From Zygnema cylindricum (Eukaryota; Streptophyta; Zygnematophyceae; Zygnematales; Zygnemataceae), in assembly GCA_037447655.1 (NCBI GenBank), contig JBBHKE010002690.1, forward strand, positions 1-38,442: DNA of 38,442 nucleotides. Direction: 5' to 3'. Shown here in pieces: positions 10,501 through 22,500 of this stretch. Below the pieces are notes generated by a model. The model was not told the origin of the DNA, ran no database searches, and saw only the letters and a list, made by a program, of their open reading frames with translations. Positions within the stretch are counted from its first letter, which is position 1. Every line of letters begins with the position of its first letter. The position numbers and the translations under genes are program-made.

Positions 10501-13500
10501 GAACAATTCCAATAATCCCCCACTTGGTTAGAAGCGAGGACTGGCACAGGTGTGGTGAAGCTCAAATTTAGACCAAGAAGAGGCTTTTATCCAAGAAAAC
10601 GAGTAGCTAAGAGGAACTCGGAGAACAACGGAACTTAGGAGTGCCCGGGGCAACGAATTCCCAAGTGAAGTGGGCAGGATGACGGTATGTTTTTTTAGGG
10701 TTTTTTAGGATTTTTTAAGGTTTTTTGTGATGATGGTATGTTTGGTTCGATGATGATGCGTAGGAAGCGAGCGGTAAGAATTAGTTAAGGACGAAGTAAG
10801 AGTTTTTTTTAGCAAAGATTGGTTCTCGTACTCATAAAACAGGAGAGTCTATGCCTTAAGAGCGAGGACCAGCCTAGAATAAGCCTCCTTCTTGCAAATG
10901 AGCAAAGAAAATTTGGAGGTGGCGTTAAAAGGTTCGGTTTTGCTACCAATAATTATTGACCAAAGTTTTTCTTGATACAATAGATGCTCGATTTAACACC
11001 ACCGAATAAAGTATGTGCATTTAAATATTTTCATGAGTTTTCGAATGAAAATTGATAGGCCTAACACATGTTGAACAACAAAACATGTTAAAGGATAAAA
11101 GTTGATATGGAAGAACGTAAATGCAAGAGCAAGAAACAAAAGACGCTTTTTGCAGTGGGAATTAGATAGTTTTTTAGAATAAAAAAAACCAAACTTCAAA
11201 ATTGATTGTGACCAAAGCGACCTTTTGGACAAAAAGAGTCCGTGACGTTGAAGGGTCCTTTGACTCTTCAACCAAACGAGGAAAGTCAAGAGACTGTTAT
11301 AGACTATGATAAGAGAATAACATACATTCTCCAAATGCTACAACCTTCTGACTGGAATAAGACAAAAGGCTAAATTTCTGTAAATTACAATTTCCTACAT
11401 TTCCTATATTTCCTACATTACAATTTTCAAGTTATAGTTACAAGTCTACATATTACAAATTTTAGACTATGACACTTAAGCTTCTTACAGTAAGAAACTC
11501 CACTAAGAGCGGAAATTTGGGATTAATCTTCTAACTCTGCAACAAAAAACAAGTATAAACGAAAAAATGGTGGGATTAAGTGGAGGAGACCTCACAAGTA
11601 TTTGAGATTTTTGAGATTTATTGGAGGGAATACACCCTCGAAGTTATTTTGTTGGATCTCCCTGCACCCCATAAAAAAACCAAAAACATAAAAACATCGG
11701 AAGGATAGGTATTTTCACTCTGTTCCTCTCCTTTTCCTTTCTCTTCCTCTCAACCCCTCTTTCTCTCTCTTAACCCCTCTCTCTCCCTCTCACTTTTTTT
11801 TCCCTCACTCTCACCTTTTCTCTCCTTCTCTCTCCCTCTCTTCCCATTCTCTTTCTCTCTCCTTCTCTTTTTTTCTTTTTTCCTCTCAACCTCTATCTAT
11901 CCCTCTATTTTTTTTGGCCCTCTCTCTCCTCTCTCCCTACTTCCATCTCTTCCTCTCTCCCTCTCTCTCGATATTTTCCAAAAAAATTTCCTCTCTCTCC
12001 TCACTCCCTCTATCCCTCTCCTTGGCTTCCACTTTCCCTACCCTCTCTCTCCCTCTATTTCTCACTCTCTTCCCTTCCTCCTCTCCTCTCCTGGTCGCCT
12101 TCTCCCCCTCTCCATCTTCCTCTCCCTTTCCTCCTTTTGCCTCTACCATCGCCTCTCTCCCTCTCTCTCCCTATCTCCCTTTCTCCCACTTTCCCTCTCT
12201 CCCTCTCTAGAGATCTCCTTTTCCCCTCTGGCCCTCTACATCTCCTTCTCCCTCTAACTATACCTTTCCCTTTGACTCCATCTTTCCCTCTCTCCCTATA
12301 TCTCTCTCTTATTTTATCCCTCGCACTTTCTCTCCCTCTTTCCCTATCTCTCTCTCCCCCTAACCTACTAACTCTCCCTCTCCCTCTCCTTCTCGCTCAT
12401 CCACTCCCTCTCCCTCTATCCCCTCTCATTCTCCCTCTTCCTCCACGTCCACCTCTCTCTTTCCCTCCTTCCTTCTCTCCCTCTCCACGCCTCCCACTCC
12501 ACCTCTCCCTCTCCCTCCAATTTTGCCGTACACTTTACCTCTCTCCCTCTCTCCGTCTCTCCTTGTCTTCTTATTTCCCTCTGTACCTATCTCCCTCTCA
12601 ACCTCTCTCCCTCTCCATCTCCCTTTATCCCCCTCTCCCTTTTTCCCCCCTCCCTATCCCTCTAACTCTCCCTTTATCCCTTTGCCTCTGTCTCTCCCTA
12701 TCTCCCTCTCTCCTTATCTCCCTTTCTCCCTCTCTCCTTTCCCTCTCTTCCTCTCCCCCTCTCCTTCTTAGTCTCTCGCTCTCCCTCTCCTTCTAACTTT
12801 CCCTATCCCACTCCTTATCACTCTCCCTCTCCCTCTACGTCTCCTTCTCCCTTTTCCTCTCCCTCTCCCACTACCTCTCCCTCTCTCTTTCCCTCTAACT
12901 CTCCCTCTCCCCCCTCTCTCTCTCCATCTCCCTCTACCTCTTTCTCTCTCTCACTCTCTCCCTCTCTCTTTCTCTCTTTCCTTGTCTCCCTCTCCCCCTC
13001 TCTCACACCCTCTCCCACTACCTCTCCCACTTCATCTCTCCCTCTTTCCCTCTCTTCGTCTTCCCCCCCTCTCCATCTGCCTCTCCCTCTCCCTCTCACT
13101 CTATTTCCCTCTCTCTCTCCCTCTCCCCCTCTCCCCTTTTCTCCCTCTCCCTTTCTCCCCATATCCCCTTCTCCCACTCCTACTCTCTCCCTCTTCCGCT
13201 CTCTGTTTCTGCCTCTCTTCCTCTCTCCCTCTCTCCCTCTCTCACTCTCTCTGTCTCCTATCCCCGTATGCCCTTCTCTCACCTCTCTCTCTCTCACTCT
13301 CTCCCTCTTTCCTTCTCTTCCTCTTTTAGTCACCCTCTCCGCCTTTCCCTCAAAACATAACAATCCGAACATGTAAAAACACAAAAACCCCAAACATAAA
13401 CAAAAACACAACCATAAACTCTCTTATGGTAGAGAATGGGGGAAGTTTTTAAATCACAAGTGTACAAAATTTCATATCTAACCAAAATATAGAAAAAAAA

Positions 13501-16500
13501 AAATGTCATTGTACAATTAGTTTTGCAAAAAATCAAAGTCATAAGCAGGATATATTCTCACAAACTCAAGAAAAGTAAGATAAAAACTAAGGAAAAAAAA
13601 AAAACTTACAGTGACACCAAATGTTTGAATTTGTTCACCATAGGGCCAAGGAACTCTCCAGAAAAATTATTGGCCCCTAAATCTCTGAAAGAATAAAATT
13701 TGAATAGTAATTTCAAATAAGTTGACGAAATATTAATAAAATCTTATAAACAAACAGAAAATGAGAACAAACTAGAGGTACTCAATCTTTGAAGAAGAAG
13801 GAAAAGGACTAAAAAGAAAAAAAAGGATGAGAGGAAGAATGAGGTGAAGGATATGGAAGAAGAGAGCAGGGATTGTTCAAGTGCCCTATCTGCAGCCCGC
13901 CTTTATGACCACCTCCACTAGACTCTTTCCTAACCTCCCTCTTCTTCCTCTCTCCCTCTCTCTTGCGCCTCCTTTTCTATTCTTGACTATCCGGTCTCTT
14001 ATTCCTCCCTCTTTTTTTCTTACTCTTTAATGTTAATGTCTATCCTCTTTCCTCCTTCCTCTCTCGCTCTCTCCCTGTCTCTCCTTCTCTCTCCCTCTCT
14101 CTCCCTCTCCCTCTCACTCTCCCTCTCTCTCCCTCCCTCTCCCTCCCTCTCCCTGCCTCTCCGTGCCTCTCCCTCCCTCTCCCTCCCTCTCCCTCCCTCT
14201 CCCTCCCCCTCCCTCCCGCTCCCTCCATCTCCCTCCCTCTCTCTCCCCCTCCCTCCCCCTCCCTCCCCATCCCTCCCCCTCCCTCCCCCTGCCTCCCCCT
14301 CCCTCCCTCCCCCTCCCTCTTCCTCCCTCTGCCTCCCTCTCCCCCTCTCTCCCTCTCACCACTCTCACCCCTTCTCCCTCTCACCACTCTCACCCCTTCT
14401 CCCTCTCTCCCTCTCTCCCTCTCTCTCCCTCCCTCTCTCTCCCCTTCCCTCCGTCTCCCTCCCCCTACCTCCCCCTCGCTCCCCCTCCCTCCCTCTCCCT
14501 CCCTCTCCCTACCTCTCCCTCCCTCTCCCTCCCTCTCCCTCCCTCTCCCTCCCTCCCCCTCCCTCTCCCTCCCTCTCCGCCTCTCCCTCTCTCTCCCACC
14601 CTTTCCCCCTCTCCCCCCCCTATCACCCCCTTTTCCTCTCTCCCTCTCTCCCTCTCTCCCTCTCTCCCTCCCACCCTCCCTTCCCCCCCTCTCCCCCTCT
14701 CCCCTTCTCCCCGTCTCCCCCTCTCCGGCTCTCCTCTTCTCCCCCTCTTTCCCTTTTTCCCTCTTTCCCTCTTCCCCTCTCCCCCTTCAACTCCCCCTCC
14801 CTCTCCCTCTCCCTATCCCTCCCCCTCTCCCTCTCCCTCTCCCTCTCCCTCTTCCTCTCCCTCCCCCTCCCCCTCCCCCTCCCCCCCCTCTCCCTCCCCC
14901 TCTTCCTCTCCCTCTCCCTCTCCCCCTCCCCCTCTCCCTCTCCCTCTCCCCCTCCCCCTCTCCCTCTCCCTCTCCCTCTCCCTCTCCCTCTCCCCCTCCC
15001 TCCCCCTCTCCCTCTCCCTCTTCCTCTCCCTCCCCTTCCCCCTCCCCCCCCCCTCCTTCTCCCTTTAGCCTTCTCTCTCCCTCTATTTTCCATTTGATAT
15101 AAATTTTCAGTATCTCTCTCTCTCTTGCCTTCTTTTCAACAATATGATACTTTAAAGATGAATCCACACCCCTCAAAAAAAACCCATCATACTAAGTGGA
15201 GAATTATACAAAAAATCTTAGAACATCATAACTTAAATAAATTTTTAAAGGTTATAGCGGTTTTAAAAAATGTAGAACCTAAACAAATGTTACAAAGCCG
15301 TTGAATTTCTTCCAAAAAAAATCCTCAAAATAAATGAGAAAAAAATGGTTTCAATGAAAATAGAAGTGGTTCACAAACAAAGAAAAATAAAATACTCGCA
15401 ATAAACACTTAAAACAATACTCACAAATATGTTAAATTCGATAGTTTAGTAATGCCCTTTGGAATAGCTCCACTGAGATAATTAACCGAAAGTACTCTAA
15501 AACACAGGAAATTAAAGGGAAAAAAATTTGTCAAAAAGTGAAAAACCATTTTTTTTGTCACAAGTGGAAAAAGGTCAAGTGTGTGTTTTTAAAACAGAAA
15601 AAAACCTTTTTGTTTGTTTTGTTTTTTTTTTTTCAAAATCAAACACAACATGGTAGGGTTATGAGAAAAAGGCGGTTTGCACTTTTCTTATGAACCATTT
15701 TTTTGTGAACTTTGTAATCTGTATGTACATTAGGTGGGGGAGATAGGGAAAAGGAGAGAGGGGTGAAAACAAAAAGAGAGAGAGAGTGGGAGAGGGGAGA
15801 GGTGGAGAGAAGGGAAGAATTGAAAGAGAGGGAATGGAGAGAATAAGAGAGAAAAAGGAGAGAGGGAGAGAGTGAGACAAAGAGATATAGGGAAAAAGTG
15901 AGAAAGAGGGAGATAGGGAGAAAGAAAAAAGAGAGGGAGAGACAAAAGGGAGAGGGAAAGAGCGAGAGCGGAAAAAAAGAAAGAAGAAAAAAAAATATTA
16001 CTAAAAATAACTGCTTTACATAAGCATATTATATGCACGATATGATTTATCCTTAGAAGTCGTAACTTACAATGATTTGAGATTAATCAGATTGAAAATT
16101 TTATCAGGAATGGAACCAGATAATTGCAACCCCTGAAGGTTTCTAAAGAAACAAAAAAGAACAAAGTTACAAATAAGTTAGTCAACAACCCTTTTCCACT
16201 TCTAATTAAAACTAAAACTAAATATAAAAAAAAGTAATTACGAAAAAAAACTAACGAAAATTAAAGAAACAGATAAATTGCTCGAATCATCTAGTCTAAG
16301 TATATATGTTTAAATAATTTTAAATGTTTATCTCAATTCTATACAAACAGATGTAGAGTGCAAATATAAGGCTAAAAATTTGTTTTCTTTGAGATTCAAA
16401 AAGTTGAAGTTGTTTAAAGAATATTATGTATATGAACACTTACAAATGGGTCAACTTTGAATAACTGCCGAAAAAATCAGGAATGGTTTTTTGAAAACCA

Positions 16501-19500
16501 TTATTTCCCAAGTCTCTGCAAATAAAACACAGGCACACACACACGCATACATATATATACTTAAAACCTTTTTTTGACAAACAGATTTTACACTTTCTTG
16601 AAAAAAAAAAAAAACACAAGTAAAGCCAGTTTGAAAAGAATGGGATGAAATAAATTAATCCATTGGAAAAAAAAAAATGTGCACTTACAATGTGACAAGC
16701 TCTGGGAAATTTCCCATGAAGTCGTTCAAATTTCCAGTTAGTTTATTATTAGATAAATCCCTGTCAGATTATTGAAATCCAGAAAAAATAATATTAAAAA
16801 GGCTTCACTAGGGACAGAAAAAAAAGAAATAAAATAGATGAACAACATAAAATGTTTTTGGTCTTTATATTCTTAAGATTTTTATCTCTATCCAAACTTC
16901 ATTTTCGATTCTAGCAAAACACATTGAATGTTTTTGACAAAAGGCAATATTTTACTATATACATTGGAGATACAAACAAGAAGTAAGTTGAATTTTGAAC
17001 AAATTGTTTAACAAAGGAAATATCTACCATTGAAGTCCAATTATAATCCACGAAAAGAAAATTGGTGTTTCACACAAATTAAGATTGTTGAAGGAAAATC
17101 AAAAGGTTGCGAAAATTGGTCAAAACAATAACAAGTGTTTTCCCTAACATTTAAATTGTAGAAACTCAAACAAAAAATAAACAGTGCTAAAAAAGAAGTT
17201 ATCGCTCTACACAAACTAGAAAAGTTTAGCCAGATAAACAAAAATATAGATATGTATTTATAGAATGATTTATCCTTACAATATCCTCAATTTTTTCAGA
17301 TTTTTTATTGTTGGAAATGCTCCGGTAAAATTATTTTCACGAAGATTTCTACAAAATACAAACAAATTTTATGTAAGACAAAAAAGAAAATTCAAAAGAA
17401 ATTTATGAGATAAAACTTTACAGAAGGCAAAAATTATTTACCAGGATTTAAAACACCCGATAGCGTTCAAAGAAATTTTATGTAAAGATGTGCATAAAAA
17501 AATATGAAAATGAATTTTCATTAAAATAGTAAGTGATAATACTTCTCATTATCAATTTCTTTGCAAAGAACAGAAAAAAACAAGTGACACTAAAAAAATA
17601 ACGGAATAAAAAAAAACTTAAAAACCCCTCCCTCTCTCACTCTCTGTTCCCCCGTTTGCCCCTCTCTCAACTCCGCTCCCCCCCCACCACCTCTCCCTTC
17701 CTCTCCTCTCCCCTCCGCTCTCCCTCCTTTTCCTCCCCTCCCCTCTACCCTTTCACCTTTCACCCCTCTCCTCCTCTCTCCCACTCCTTACCTATCACTC
17801 CCTCACCCCTCTTATCCCTCTCCCCCTCCCTCTCCTTTCCCTCCACCAGATGATTGATCCAGATAAAGTTACTCCAACAAACCCAAAAGTTGTCCAGATT
17901 CAAAAACTCATTTTTGAGTGCATTTCTTTCAAAAAAAAAACGAAGAGAGAGGGAGAGTGACTTGAGAAACAGATTGATAAAGAAAGAGGGAGTGAGAGGA
18001 GTAAAGAGAAGAGAGAATATGATGGAGGATATAAGTCATTCTTTGGGATTATTCATACAAATATTCCAATTTCGCCAATTTTCCAATTTCATTCGGTATA
18101 GTTCCGTTCAAAGAAGAAGTCAGGCTTGAGTAAGGGTTGATATACTGATTTCTGTCGAGGGCCCTGTATGACAAAAAAATGTGAAATAGGATATTCAACT
18201 TCAGTCGGTGAGAGACGGGGGAGAAGAGGGAGAGAGAGAGAGAGAGAGACAAAAGGCGAAAGAATTACTACGGGAGGAAAAGGAGAGAAATAAAAAAAGA
18301 AAATTCATTTAGAGGGAGGGTGAGAGAAAAATCAAGGAGTTGGAGAGAAGGGGAGGACGGGGTGAGACAACAACGAGAGAAAAAAAGAGAGTTGTAAAGG
18401 GAGGTAGGGAGAAAAAAGAGAAGAAGAACGTGAAGGGAGGGAGGGAGGAAGAGCATAAAAGGGGAGGTAGGATGGAAAGCGAGAGGAGATAAAGAGCGAG
18501 AAAGGAGGAAATGGTGGAAAGGTGGAGTGGAAGAAAGAGAAAATAAAAGAGAATCAGTGAGAGAGAGGAGAGGGAAGACGAAACAAAAAGGAGTGAAGGG
18601 AGATTGAGCAAGAACATAGTGGCTTGTCTATTTGAAATTTTAAAAAAAATAAAAAAAAAAAAAAAAAAAAATTAACCAAAATTATCCGAAGTTAATGAAT
18701 TTCAAGAGAAGTTACTTACAAGTATATCAATTTGGTCAAATTTCCCAAACTTCTGGGGATATTACCCGAAAGAATATTGCCACTCAAATCCCTGAAAAAA
18801 ATGAACAAAATGAAAAAGGTGAATAACACGAAAAAGGTATTAAAAATAACAAGCAAAAAAAGGGGGCAAGTAAATTAGATTTTTCTAAGCTAAAAAAAAT
18901 AATAAAATGCTCTAATGAATTTTGACAAAACATCATTTGGAAAAAGGATGTGGAATAATAAAAGAAAAAAACAAGGAAAAAAAAACGATGAAAGGAGTCA
19001 AAGAAAAGAACCCTTGCTGCAAATTTTTTAAAAAAACCGGAATCTCTAAAACTCTAAAACCCAACGATCATGCCATCATAACCTTGCCAATGAGGGAGAG
19101 ATGAGGAACAAGAACAAAGAAATAAAAGAGAAGGGGAGCGAGAGAGGGCGTGGGAAGGGAAGGGGAGAGGGAGAGGGAGAGGAAAGGGTGTGGGGGAGGC
19201 AGAGGGAGAGAGACAAGGAGAGGGAAAGGGAGAGGGAGAGGGAAAGGGGGTGGGGGTGGGAGAGGGGCAGGGAGACGAAGGAGTGGGAATGGGAAACGGA
19301 GAGGGAGTGAGAGGGGACGCTGGATGGAGTGGTCGAGGAAAAATTGGAGAGAGGAGAAAAATGAAAGGGAGAGGGATGGAGAGGGAAAGGGAGAGGGCAC
19401 GGAAGGGAGAGGAAGAGGGAGAGAAGAGGAAGAGGGAGAGAAGTGGAAGATGGAAAGGGAGAGCGAGAGAGAGGGAGACGGAGAGGGGGTGAGAGAGTTA

Positions 19501-22500
19501 GCGGGAGAGGGAGAGGGAGATGGAGAATAAAAAGGAGACGGAGAAAAATAAAGATAAAGAATACGGATAGAGAGTGGAAGACGGACAAGGAGAGGGAGAT
19601 TCAATGGGAGAGGGACAGGAGGAAGTCACAAAGAAAAAGGGAAAGAAGGAAGAGCGTGAGGGGAAAGGAGTGGCCGAAGGTGGGAAAGAGAGTGGGCGAG
19701 GTGGAGGGGGACGGGAGGTAGAAGGAAAGGGAGGCACAAGGAGAGGTAGAGCGCGTGGGAGACAGAGAGAGGGAGAGGAAGCGGGATAGGGAAAGGGAGA
19801 GGGAGGAAGAAGGAAAGTGAGAGATAAAGGGAGAGGGCGAGGGAGTGGAGGAGGGAGAGAGGTAGCGAGAGGGGGCGGAGTGGTAAAGAAATTGGAAGAG
19901 GGAGGGAGAGAGAGAGAGGGAGTGGCGAGGGAGTAGGAGAGAGAGGAGGAAGAGGAAAGGGATAGGGGGGATGGGGAAAGAGGCGGAGAGGGAGAGGGGC
20001 AAGGTGATGGATAGGCATTGGGAAAGAAAAAGAGGGAGGGAGTGAGAAGGAGAGTGGGAGGGAGGGGCTGGGACAGAAGGGTAGGAGAGTTAAAAGGAAA
20101 GGAAGAGGGAGAGGCAAAGGGGAGGAAGACAGAGAGGGACAGGGAGACAGAAAAATGAGAGGGTGTGGAAAGGTAGAGAGGAAGAAAGAGAAAAAAAAAG
20201 AGAGTTAGTGAGAGAGAGGAGAGGGGGGATGAAAAAAAGAGGAGTGCGGGGATATTGAGCAAGAACATAGTGGCTGGCCTATTTGAATTTTAAAAAATAT
20301 CGAGATCATTTTGTTTTTATTTTAACCAAAATTATCCGAGTAAAGTTAATGAATTTGAAGAGAAATAGCTTACAAGTATACCAAATTGGTCAAATTTCCC
20401 AAACTTTTGGGGATATTACCCGAAATAATACTGCTACTCAAATCCCTGAGAAAAATGAACAAAATGAAAAAGGTGAACAATATGAAAAAGGTAGCAAAAA
20501 TAACAAGAAAAAAGGGGGCAAGTAAATTAGCTTTTCCTAAGCTTAAAAAAGTAATAAAATACTCTAACGAATTTTGGCAAAACATCATTTGGAAACAGGA
20601 TTTGGAATAATGAAAGAAAACAACAAGGAAAAAAAAATGACAAGGAAAATAAAATGAGGAAAGGAGTCAAAGAAAAGAACCCTTACTACATCTTTTTTAA
20701 AAACCGGAATCTCTAAAACCCTAAAACCCCAACGATCATGCCATCTTAACCTTGCCAATTTGCATCTCTTGTAAAGAAAAAGACGGGGAGGGAAAAAAGA
20801 GGGAGAGATGAGGAACAAGAACAAAGAAATAAAAGAGAAGGGGAGCGAGAGAGGGCGTGGGAAAGGAATAGGAGAGGGAGAGGAAAGGGTGTGGGGGAGG
20901 CAGAGGGAGAGAGACAAGGAAAGTGAGAGGGAGAAGGAGAGAGAAAGGAGTGGGGGTGGGAGAGGGGCAGGGAGAAGAGGGAGTGGGAATGGGAAACGGA
21001 GAGGGAGTGAGAGGAGAAGCTGGATGGAGTGGTCGAGGAAAAAGTTGAGAGAGAAGAAAAATGAAAGGGAGTGGGATGGAGAGGGAAAGGGAGAGGGCAC
21101 GGAAGGGAGAGGAAGAGGGAAAGGGACAACAAGAGAAAAGGAGAGCGAGCGAGAGGGAGACGGAGAGGAAGTGAGATAGTTAGAGGGAGAGGGAGCGGGA
21201 GAGAGAGAGGGATAGAGAGAGGTTGAGGGAGTGAGAGGGAGACGGTTGGAGATGGCGATGGATAAAGGCGAGGGAGAGTAAAATGAAGATAGAGAGGGAT
21301 GGGAGAGGGAGAGGGAGAGTGAGATGTAAAGGGAGACAAAGAAAGAGAGGTAAAAGGATATGGAGACGTAGAGGAAGTGGCATAGAAAGAGAGGTGAGGG
21401 AGAGGGAGAGGGGAAGTGGGGGATGGAAAGAGGAATTGAGAGCGAAAGAGATAGAGAAGATTATCACTTATAAAATGATTTCCGTTGTAGCAAAAGAATA
21501 AAAAACTTGGAAAAAATTAAGAATCCTTACAAGAAAGTAAGTTTTTGCAATGTTCCGATTTCTTTCGGTATCTTCCCTTGAATCGATTGGCCTCTCAAGA
21601 GTCTTTAAAACCAAAGGTAAAAAGAACAAATTCCAAAAATTGACATGTTATTCTTTATCTAAGGAGTTTTAAAATTATCAAACGGAAAGGGAGATCTGCG
21701 CAATAATCTCTAATCCATAAATTTCATAAAGAAGAAACACAAAATGTTAATGAAAATACATGTCATTAACCTCTACTGCCCCTCAAAGGGAAAAAAATAG
21801 GAAATAGGGAAAAACTTAACATGTTGGAGGAAAAAAATGATGTCAAAACTCACAAGTGTTTCAAAGATGTTAGTTTCATGATCTTGGGTGAAATTTCGCC
21901 GGTTAATACGTTTCCGTCTGGGTCTGTTTCAAAATATCCTTCATAAGGAAGAGTTGCAGAAAAGTTAAAATCCCGATAGATGACATCCTCTGATGAAAGG
22001 ACTCTGCTCCAAAATTTCACGAAAAAATCAAATTTAGTGGTGGAATAAAAAAAAAAGGGTCGAAAAAGAAAAATATGGGGTAAAGAAAGACTCTTTCTAG
22101 CAAGTATAATTCATGGTTATGAGTACAAAAACAATAAAGGTCCATGAAAATAAGTGCCGTTTCGAAAAAGTGGATTTTCCATTGTGTCTGGAAGGTAATA
22201 AAATGAGAGACAGGTAGTAGAGAGAGAGACACAAAGTGCAAGACTGAGAGAGAAAGAGAGAATGAAACTGCAAAATAAAAATGACGGAACGATTGCAACA
22301 AGATCTATAGTCCACACATACACCATATACATTATTTTATGTAAAAAATGTCAAGTCCTGCACATTCTTGAAAAAATTATAATAATAATAATAATAACAA
22401 TCACAACAATGCGTGACTTACAAGGAAATGACATTTCCTTTCGAATCACATTGTAGACCGAGCCATTCTTCACAGGAATTTCTTTCATTCCACGAGAAGA

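Noticed and set aside
12137-13411. Overlapping 200-codon frames on both strands
   Set aside because: Same cause: a 1.6-kb pyrimidine tract without stops by composition.
14030-15097. 355-codon open frame rich in Ser, Leu and Pro
   Set aside because: Produced by a CT/CCT simple repeat; the opposite strand is equally open as Arg/Glu/Gly. No start context, domain or non-repeat core.
17850-17935. Possible decayed LRR exon on minus ([14 protein letters not shown])
   Set aside because: Weak LRR pattern and no donor giving phase 2; it may be a relic, but the evidence is too thin.
19498-20268. 256-codon minus frame
   Set aside because: Read through a GA tract; composition limited to a few amino acids and no conserved motif.
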